Shown here: positions 53,832 to 62,645 of the stretch, one piece after another
How positions within the stretch are numbered: the first letter of the stretch is position 1
How the letters are laid out: each line of letters opens with the position of its first letter
NCBI RefSeq assembly: GCF_030272615.1
Contig: NC_081415.1
Location: 104,648,796 to 104,712,795 of the forward strand
Source: Cryptomeria japonica
Lineage: Eukaryota; Streptophyta; Pinopsida; Cupressales; Cupressaceae
Direction: 5' to 3'
DNA length: 64,000 nucleotides
Notes under the pieces: model-generated
Databases searched by the model: none
Seen by the model: only the letters and a program-made list of their open reading frames with translations
Told to the model about the DNA's origin: nothing
Position numbers and translations under genes: made by a program

Positions 53832-56800
53832 ATGGCACCCAAGATCCAAGACCCTGTAGTTGTCCAAAATGTGGAGAAGCCCTCGCTGAAATATTCCCTA
53901 ACTCCAAAAGTTGCCTCAGAACCGGATGATAAAATTGCATTTTCACTCATCCCGGATCGAGTCTTGTTGGTAGAAGATGTCAGATTCTTTACCAAATGCC
54001 ATGTTGAGGAACTTGGTCATGTAGAGATTAGTGACACATATGATGAACTGTGCACTGATGGCAAATTGGATAGCAAATTTGAGCATATCAGAATCAAGGG
54101 ATTAATTGAAGCCCTAGTCTATCCTCGTGTGTTCAAACCCCAGTGGGTTAAGTTTGTATTGAGCAGAGTACATGATGATTTCATGTGGCTACAAGAGCAA
54201 CCATTTAAGATCACGAAGGAAGTCATTCACCTGATCACCGGATATCCAATCTATGATCATGCTCGTGCACAGAAAATGATATCACAAAAGGAGATAATCA
54301 GTCTAACTATAGTAGAATCCGATTACCGAGGACTAAAATTGAATAGTGTCACTGATGCTAAACTAAAATTTGCAATCAGAGTTATTGGTTACTGTTTCTT
54401 CCAATCTGCAAGGGAAAACAGTGTACCATGTGCTGCAGTGGACCTGGCCTACAAAATAGTAAAGAAGGGAATGAAAGTAGACTTATGTGAAGTACTACTA
54501 AAGAACTTGTTTGAGAACTTGAACACAATAAAGGAGCCAAAGAAGAACAACTCGACAAACACACTAAAGTTCGGTTCACTACTTGTATGTATGTTTTTCT
54601 ATTTTGAGAAGTTCTTTCCCTCAGTCGGTAAAGTAGTATGGGAGCTACATCGACCTATCATCCATCAGATCAATGATTACATCAAGAAGTTAGGAGATAA
54701 CTTTAATGATATCATGGATGATTACTTCAGCAAATTCCAAGAGAAAATGCACAACAGGTACAGGATCCCACCACAGCAAGTTGAAAAATACAAGGACAAT
54801 ATATGTTTTGAAGTCGACATTGATTATTGCTATGTAAATGCTGTTGAACCGAGGACTCAATCGTTGCAACCAATGGGTTATGAAATTGATTATGATATCA
54901 CACAACAACAAATTAATTCCTATCTATCATTGCCAAGGCATGCAACTGAACTAAGGTATGGAACCTATGAAGAGGTGAAGGAGAAAGTAAAAATGAGCAT
55001 TGTAGTTCCTAAGGCTACAAGAAAAGCTACAAAGATGATAAAGGATTTATTTGAGAAATTAGGAGAAGAATCCTCCTCTAGACCTGTCAAAGGCAATGTT
55101 ACCATTATCGAGGAAGAATCAGAAGCACAGGAGGCTGCAATAACATTGAGCACAGAGTTGCCAAAGGGAAAAGTTCTAAAAAGAAAGAAACAAGACATCA
55201 CAAAGGCCCTACCGACTCCACCAACAAAGAGACCCAACACCAGAGCATCAGCTGCATCACCGAGAAAGAAACAAAAGACTGTTGCCGCTCTTAAGGTAAC
55301 TAAGACTTACAAGAAATCTACTCGAAGACTCATTTTGGCAAAAGAGTCGAGTGATACAGAGTCTGATGATGCAAACAAATTCCAGATTGTGAAAAGCAAA
55401 AAGGTAAACATTCACAGTGTTGAAAACTTTTGTGCCAATCTCAAAGAATACGGTGGATTTGTAGGATTCAGATATGTTAAGTATGAGACTAGGAATAATG
55501 ATGAGAAATGACAGATTGAAGAAGTTGTCATATGTACACTTATGAAGTTTCGGTTAGCACCATTAGAACTAGAAAAGTCACTTCTGAGTGAACTCTACTC
55601 ACATATTGATAACAGATGGAAATATGCAATGGATTCAGAGAGACAAATAAGAGAAAGAAGTCTCATCCATTTATTTCCTGACATGTCCGTAGCTGAAATT
55701 AAGGAGCATCTGATCACATACAATTCAAAATTTCTTGTGAAACAAACAGCCTTAAAATTAATGAATGGGCTATATATTGATGTGGAAAATGAGACTAAAG
55801 CCAAGTGGCAGGAGATCTTCAAACAAAAGGATGTCGGTGAACAATCTCAAATTGAAATTGTTGATGTCACCGAGCAAGATCCAGATGTCACCGATCAAGG
55901 TCCAGACCTGGTTGACACTATACAAATTGATGAAGATATAATGGATGAAGCCGCACCGGAGCAGGAAATGATTGAAGGCACCACTTATGCAAAACTTATC
56001 TCTAGTGAATCTGTCTTAGAACAAGTTTAGCCTTATCCGCCAGTGAATCCACTAGTCTCAACCGAAGCTCCCAAGGACACCAGGCAAGTTACTGAAGGTA
56101 ACAAATCTGAAGCTGCAGAAGATACAAGTAACAAATCTGAAGCTACAACAGACACAAGAAAAGATCAGACGTCTCAAGCACAGATAAGCACTGCAAATAT
56201 TACAGCTGAGACCCCTAGCACTGAGCCATCCAAAGACACTGCAACTGCTACAAGAATAGACCAAAGTGTTGCATCTACCGAGCAACCTACCGAGGGTCAG
56301 CAAGCCTCACAAGCACTTGTCTTAGTGCCACAGACCAAAGGAAAAGAGAAGAAGGTGAGAAAGCATGGTTTTAAATTTGACTTATCTAAACCAATCGTGT
56401 TGCCCAATGTTGACATTTCCAAATTGAAAGGGCAAGCACTCACTGAATTCGGTGAACTATGCAAAGCAAAGGCCAAATAGGAGAAGCAACTGGCCATACA
56501 TAAAAAGAATAAAGTACTTCAGAAGGTTAGGACACTACTCATAGAAATGCTACCATCAGCAACAGTGTCAACCGATGCAGCCATCCATATTCAGTTGGAT
56601 GAACTCCTTAATCAGATTGAAACATCTGGAGTTGATGCATCTGAGTACCTAAGCAAGCTCAAGGATAAAGAGCTCACAACAAAAATGATAGAGGAAGTAC
56701 AAAAATCAATTGCTGTTGGCAAGGTAAAACTTGTCAAATTCATTGCTGAGTTGTCCCCTCAACTCAAGCACATTCTTTATTTATTCCAGAAATTGTGTAC

Positions 56801-57230
56801 ATTCTCTTTATTTATTAAAGACATCAAAAATAAAAATGATGCAATTGAGAAAGAGATCACTGATCTCTCATCTAAGTTGACCACTGAGCCTAATTCAGTT
56901 CATAATTTTTACAAAAAGCTACAACAGCTCATGGCTCAATAGTTGGAACTGAGGAATGAAGAGCATAAAATTAGGATGGATATAATGACCTTTCAAACAT
57001 TATTCCTTCCTCATCTCTCATCAGTATAGGAGCAGCTCAACCAAGCTACAAGCTTATCAACTACACAAGAGGGAAGCACTCTTGATGGCCTGATATCACT
57101 CTTATCTGATATTCAAGCTCAAAATTCATTAATGGAAAGTCTCAAGGACTCACTCTCAGTCGCCCTCACCAACGCCCAGACCAAGTATAAGACTATTTTT
57201 GATCAGTTACCACCTCCAGATGGAAATTAA
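53832..57230 (+). pseudogene. ORF2 of element A: large protein of unknown family
   Basis: A single frame of about 1,130 codons from ATG 53832 to TAA 57228-57230. It is broken only by TGA 55509, TAG 56028, TAG 56478, TAG 56940 and TAG 57027, with no frameshift. Residues 1-370: a folded-looking domain with 'KPQWVKFVLSRVHDDFMWLQ', 'PFKITKEVIHLITGYPIY', 'LKFGSLLVCMFFYFEKFFPS'. This is loosely like plant-transposon-protein modules (W..., F.IT...I..I.GYP), which I offer only as a weak resemblance. Residues 420-520: Lys-rich with likely nuclear signals ('KRKKQD', 'PRKKQK'). The rest is acidic, Ser/Thr-rich and coiled-coil-like. No retroviral enzyme motif is present. Confidence 0.75.
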
Positions 57231-57246
57231 GTTTTTAATGTTTGTC

Positions 57247-57460
57247 AAAAAGGGGGAGTAATATTATGTTACTACATAGAGGAAAGCCCAGCAAAGGGGG
57301 AGTAATTCTACACTTGGAGAGTATTACAGTTTTGATAACACAATTTTGAGTATTGTATACAAGGGGAGTATACAGAGCAGAATATACAGAGCATTTAGAG
57401 CACACAAGTATAGAACATAACCGAACATGCAAAATTTAGAGTTATGATAAGGGGAGTATA
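57247..57460 (+). repeat. Repeated polypurine-tract-like motifs (element A)
   Basis: Four copies of (A)AAGGGG(G)AGTA at 57247-57260, 57293-57304, 57361-57370 and 57449-57460 lie between ORF2 and the true tract at 57576. Repeated tract-like motifs upstream of the 3' LTR are known in the SIRE/Maximus group of Copia elements. Confidence 0.75.
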
Positions 57461-57575
57461 TCTACATATACTATTGACTATTGTACATATTGTCAAGTAT
57501 AGTCATTTTGTCAAGTATATAGTTTTTGAGTTATGACTTTGTAAGTAGTTTTTGTCAAACATCTCAACTAATGTC

Positions 57576-57586
57576 AAAAGGGGAGA
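57576..57586 (+). other. Polypurine tract of element A
   Basis: AAAAGGGGAGA one base before the 3' LTR (57588). Confidence 0.9.
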
Positions 57587-57587
57587 T

Positions 57588-58737
57588 TGTTACTACTTAT
57601 CAAATTGCCATTAGTTTCATATCCAAAGTCATACTATATTCTAGTCGGTTAGTATTACCGAATCATGCAGTCGGTACACACAGAGAAGTCGGTATGAACA
57701 GTCTAGTCGGTTACAAAAGAAAGTAGTCACAGAACACAGTATTCATTGAGCTGTTTACCGAGTAAAGTTTCATGGCTACCGAGTGAAACATTTTACTAGA
57801 TACATTGAACTTGGACATGCACATGAAAATGTGTTACAACATCGAGGCACATCTAACCGTTTTTGCATTGGGAATTTCATTAGGAGATTGTGTATGATTA
57901 CAAGGTCAATCTAACCTATGAGATATTTTGTTTAGTTATTCATTCGAAGAATCTTTTTGTAAGATCGAAGCAATGAATCAGATCATTGCTGTAAGAGATC
58001 TATATATATACAACATGATTCTAGGGTTAGATATATGTGACATGCAACAAGAAATGTGAGATAACAATGTATGCATGAAGGAAGACTGTTATAGAGACAC
58101 AGAGAGGTCACCGAGAAGGTTATCAGTGAACAGTTGAAGAACTGAGTAAACAGAAGGGTTTACTGAGTTTCATTATGGGTTACCAAGGTATGCTACAAGC
58201 TAGGTAATCTTATTCAGAGAATATAGAATCTGCTTTAGCATTTCAGATGTAAAGTTGCAGATATTTGTAATGATTTTATTGTAACATTTTGAAGTTGTAA
58301 GAGAAACCTTTTATAGGGTAAAAGACTCTAACCAAGTCTATAAATTGTAAATCCTTTAACTAGGTGCTACACTTATATAGTGTTATAAAATCCTTTAGTA
58401 AGGTAGATCTAACTGATCTTGATACTCCTAACAGGGTAAGCTATCATAAATAGCTAAATGTAGCTCTAACCGAGCATTCTTTATTATTGCAGTAGTGAAG
58501 TTGTGGGTGCCATCCCCACCGCAATGTTTCTCTCTAACCAAGAGTTTCTGCATGACCAAAATATATGTGTTATGGAGTGAATCATGTATGATTGTTATCT
58601 GTTGATTTTAGTTTTATCTTATGTTACTGCACTATTCTGTTTATGCATAACAGTAAAGTTATTATCAAGGAAAAGTTTTGGAGTACTGATTCACCCCTCC
58701 CCTCTCAATACATTAGCTTTTTATATTGGGCCTAACA
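57588..58737 (+). repeat. 3' LTR of element A
   Basis: 1,150 bp, same ends as 50709-51894. Differences from the 5' copy are mostly C/T and G/A transitions, many at CG or CNG sites, plus the 36-base gap. Confidence 0.9.
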
Positions 58738-59240
58738 ATTTTGATGAGGGAATCTCATATGCCGGTATCATCAATTATTCTACAATAAACTCAAACCGAA
58801 TTTCATTATTAGGCATATTTAGTAAAGACCGTACTGTAGCCATGGCGTCGACTTCCTTGTTTTGTATCCTTGGAATCTATTCAAAAGTGATGTTACTGAA
58901 ATGTTCTTTGTAATCTTCTACCATTTCTTTATAAGGCGGTAGTTTATCATCTTTTGTGTTATAGTCATCATTGACTTGAGTTACAATCAGTTGTGAGTCA
59001 CTGTAGACTTGTAATTCTTATATCCTTCACTGTACAACGATACAAAGTCCTATGATGAGAGCTTCATATTCAACAATATTGTTCGTACAGGGAATTTTTT
59101 TTCTAAATGATTTAGGGATAGAATCACCTTGAGGGGTGATGAAAAGAATCCCAGCTCCAGCTCCATGATTTGTATAGGACCCATTAAAGTATAATTTCCA
59201 CATGGTGGATGCTGTCAATGTAAACATAGATTCATCAGGA
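58738..59240 (-). pseudogene. Archaeal-type RNase H (element C), cut by element A
   Basis: 'MWKLYFNGSYTNHGAGAGILF' (the first Asp is Asn here, NGSY), 'CTNNIVEYEALIIGLCIVVQ' (Glu), then broken pieces with 'ELQVYSDSQLIV' (Asp) and 'AMATVRSLLSIFSK'-like text. 'AYEIPSSK' at the edge of element A continues at 50708 with 'YVCVI'. The substitution of the first catalytic Asp and several stops make it inactive. Confidence 0.8.
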
Positions 59241-59790
59241 AAGTCTATTAGTAGTGGGTGACTATCTTGCAAGGGAGCATCTGCTAACTGATATGCTATA
59301 ATTTGCCATTTGATTGCCTTTCTGTCCACATACTCTATATCAAACTCATTTAAAATGATGACCCACTTAGCCAATCTTCCAGTCAATATTGTTCTGCTTA
59401 ACAAATATTTGAGTGGATCAAAATGTGCAATGAGTTGGACTTTGTGACTTAGCATATAATGTCTAAGTTTCTGAGATGCAAAGATCACTGCTAGACATTC
59501 TCATTCTATAGGAGTGTAATTAAGCTCATATCCAATTAGGATTCTACTTATATAGTAGACTTCTCTTTCCTTTCCTTGATCATCATGTTGTGCCTACAAG
59601 GCTCCTAAGGATGAGTTTGTTGCTGATATATATAGTAATATGGGATTTCCTTGAGTAGGTGAAACTAATACTGGAGTATTTAGAAGATAATCTTTTAAAG
59701 CTTGAAAAGCTTCTTGGAACTGTTCTATCCATTTGAAAGTAACTCCTTTTCTGAGTAAATATTGAAATGGATGACATTTATCTGCTAGCT
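59241..59790 (-). pseudogene. First (Ty3-type) RNase H, degenerate (element C)
   Basis: 'TPVLVSPTQGNPILLYISATNSSLGALQAQ', 'YYISRILIGYELNYTPIE', 'VIFASQKLRHYMLSHKVQLIAHFDPLKYLL', 'LAKWVIILNEFDIEY' (given in pieces; runs are split by stops). The position of the first catalytic Asp reads ATNSS, as in D. Confidence 0.75.
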
Positions 59791-60660
59791 ATGCTATGAA
59801 CCTTCTTATAGACTGTAGTCTTCCTTGTAACCCTCTCAACTATTTAAGTGTTGATGGAGGTTGCATGTCCATGATTGCTTTGACCTTTGTAGGATCTACT
59901 TCAATTCCTGTGTTACACACAATAGAACCTAAAAGGTTGCCTGTTGTTACACCAAACACACACTTTTTTGGGCTTAACCTAACATTGTATTGCTCTAATT
60001 GATCAAATATCTTTGCTAGGACTTCAAGGTGACCTTCTCTTGTCTGTGATTTAATTAGTAGATTTTCCACATAGTCTTCCATGATATTGTGGATCATGTC
60101 ATGAAAGAGTGTTGTCATATCCCTTTGATATGTTGCTCCTGCATTCTTAAGACCAAACGACATGACATTCCAGTAATATGCTCCCCATGGATAGGTAAAT
60201 ATCATCTTGTGTTGATCTTCTAGTGCAATCTTGATCTGGTTATATCCCGAGAAACCATCCATTAATGAAAGCATTTCATTCCCAACAACTAAGTCAACTA
60301 TCATGTCTATGTTGGGAAATGGTAAATCATCCTTAGGACATGCTTTGTTTAGATCTCAGAAGTCAATACAAATTCTTATGCCCCCAGTGGGCTTAGTCAT
60401 AGGCACCAGATTGGATATCCATTCTCCATAGTCAATAGGTTGAATGAAGCCCACATCTAGAAGCTTTTGAGTTCTATTTTGACCTATAATGCAATCTATG
60501 GATGCATCTTTCTTAGCTTTTGTTTGTACGGTTTAATTCTTGGTAGCAATGGTAAATGATGTAACACAAATTCTGGATCTAGGCCTAGCATATCCGCATA
60601 GGACCAAACGAAATTGATCGGACGTTGTTTGAAAAAATGTATGAATTTATCCTTTTCTTC
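59791..60660 (-). pseudogene. Reverse transcriptase (element C)
   Basis: 'IDYGEWISNLVPMTKPTGGI', 'RICIDF', 'ACPKDDLPFPNIDMIVD', 'MLSLMDGFSGYNQIKIALED', 'SFGLKNAGATYQRDMTTLF', then YVEN at 60062-60073 where the family has YVDD, and 'VRLSPKKCVFGVTTGNLLGSI'. Loss of both catalytic Asp codons shows that this RT is dead. The open stretch 60304-59840 covers the palm. Confidence 0.85.
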
Positions 60661-61988
60661 CTAGTTTTATGATTTTGCTAAGTGGATATTATGTACAACT
60701 TCTCCATCTGCTATATTTACTTCTTCAGTTTCTTCCATGAGTAATGCTGAATTCTATTTTTTAATAGGGAGGTTGTCTAACTCACTCTTTCCATTGCAAT
60801 CACATTGATCCATATCTTCTATCACAGAGGCACTTGCCTCTCCAAAGTATGATGTTCTCTCTAGGTCTACAACAAGTCCTACCTTATGATCACCTTGTGG
60901 AAACCCTTCTCTGACAGTAAGGAATTCTGCAATAGCTTCATCATTCTCAAACCAATCTAGAGTTGGTTTTCCTTCTCGTCCCCAATCAATCAAATGTGAG
61001 TATACAAGTGGTAATTCATTACTCCCTTCTATTGTAATAGATTCTGATAACATGCATACCTGGTTATTTGAGTGACCTAATATATTTTCATCATCGATAG
61101 GCGATTTGTGATCCTCTGTCATGTCCATTGTTTGTGGGCTGAAATCATGATTAGATAGGAATTCATTGTCGTGAGAATCTATCACACTTTCTATGTATAT
61201 TTCAGCTTCTGATGTTGTATCACTTATCTCCTCTTGTTCTTGCATCTAATTTTGTTGTATATTTGCGGGCCTCCTTTTTATGGTGGTCACCCTTTTTTAG
61301 CCAGGTATAAGTCGTTGTAGCCTTTCATCATCTGATTCATTGCATGGAGCTTGAGTTGTTTCTCTTGGCAAAAGTATTGACAATAACCAAGGATTAGGAT
61401 TGTTTACCAGTGCTAAGTCAGTGTCTGTTACCATATTTTCTTGTGCGGATGTTTTAGATACTGTATTGTTGGGTGAATTGGTGCTAGGTTCTTGTAGAAG
61501 GTGTCTCATATCTTCACCATCTGATTTCGTAGTAGGAGATGTTGGTGCTTTCTTGCTTGTCTAAGATGAAGAGGGAAACACTCATGTTGAGAACTAACTT
61601 TGAGGTATTTACTTTGACGGTAGCCTTGGTTTGTTCAGTATATCTAGTGTACGTTGTCTTGCTTCTGTTATATTTGGTACATGTTTATATCCTAACCCTT
61701 TATTAATCTTCCTTGCTTTTGTAATCCCAAGCCTGTGGTACCATCATACCCATGTTTTTGTATCATCTTGAATCCATTGCCATACTGATCTAAAGGTAAC
61801 TTGGGTATTGTCATGTCATCTTCTTCTCTGTATATCGAGTGTTTGACATCTTCATTCAGAGATTCTTCTTATAAATCTCCCCACCTAATGAAAGAGCATG
61901 AATCTGAGTATCTTACTATTTCTTTTTCTTTGTCTTATTTCATTACTATGTTTTGAGGCTTCCCAAAATACCTAGGAGAAAGAGATAA
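60661..61988 (-). pseudogene. Protease-RT linker (element C)
   Basis: The open stretch 61245-60754 is acidic, with 'NNQVCMLSES', 'LIDWGREGKPTLDWFENDEAIAEFL' (in pieces), 'DHKVGLVVDLERTSYFGEAS'. A second piece, 61509-61297, is Ser/Asn/Thr-rich. A related segment appears a second time in this element, between gag and protease (62900-63130); see findings. Confidence 0.55.
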
Positions 61989-62645
61989 CTATTTGCCATT
62001 CGAGGTACTTGAAATAGAGTATTCCCCACAACCAACATCCTTAATCTGCAAAGAAGATGTTGTAGGCATAATCTTCTGTATTTTTGTGATTGTTAATGAA
62101 TCCATTTGTGTAGTGAGGGGCACTGCTTGATTAATGGGTACTTGGTTATCTACACTTTCCTTTAAGTGATTACAATGTTGGAATGGATTTAGATCACCCT
62201 TTATGATTTCAATGTCATTGCACAAGAATTTAACACATTGGTGAAATGTTGATGGTACAACTTGCATGGTATGAATCCATGGGCAACCCAATAACATGTT
62301 GTACCCTAGTTCTCTGTCCAACACTTGGAAAGTAACCTTTGTTGTTATAGGTCCTATTTGCACTAGTAGCGTAACTATACCTTTTGAAGGAATCTCTTCA
62401 TCATCATATGATTTGATGTTTATTATTTTTGAAGGATCAATATGAAGCTCAAAATATCCCAATACCTTAACCAACTTTAATGTGCAGATGTTAAGACCAA
62501 CTCCTCCATCTATAAGTACTCTTCCAATTCTTCTCTTATGTATGTAGGCTTCTAGATGTAGCAGGTCATTATGGAGAAGTCTATCACTGGGAATATCTTG
62601 TTCTATGAACACAATACAAGTACCATTAGCCAAATTCCCCACCAT
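61989..62645 (-). pseudogene. Retropepsin-like protease (element C)
   Basis: Open frame of 218 codons. 'HLEAYIHKRRIGRVLIDGGV' has active-site Asp-Gly-Gly at 62502-62510; 'YNMLLGCPWIHTMQVVPS' and 'HQCVKFLCNDIEI' follow. It is the least damaged domain of element C. Same D-G-G box as in B and D. Confidence 0.8.

Larger units (their letters stand above)
50709..58737 (+). mobile_element. Element A: non-autonomous LTR retrotransposon with Gag and a large unknown ORF
   Basis: 8,029 bp. LTRs start TGTTACTACTT and end GGGCCTAACA; ATTTTG flanks both sides (50703-50708, 58738-58743). The PBS TGGTATCAGAG matches the initiator-Met tRNA type, and the polypurine tract is AAAAGGGGAGA, both typical of Ty1/copia elements. 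Between the LTRs are a gag-like gene with five CCHC units and a long second ORF. I find no protease, integrase, RT or RNase H motif in any frame. The LTRs differ by a few percent plus one 36-base gap. It split the pol of element C and lies on the opposite strand to it. Confidence 0.9.

Noticed and set aside
50709-58737. Possibility that element A is an envelope-bearing retrovirus-like element (ORF2 as env)
   Set aside because: ORF2 shows no signal peptide or convincing membrane anchor. It is Lys-rich with nuclear-signal-like patches, and pol is missing.
58584-58913. 109-residue hydrophobic plus-strand frame
   Set aside because: It spans the 3' LTR end of A and the antisense of C's RNase H; a chance frame across the insertion junction.
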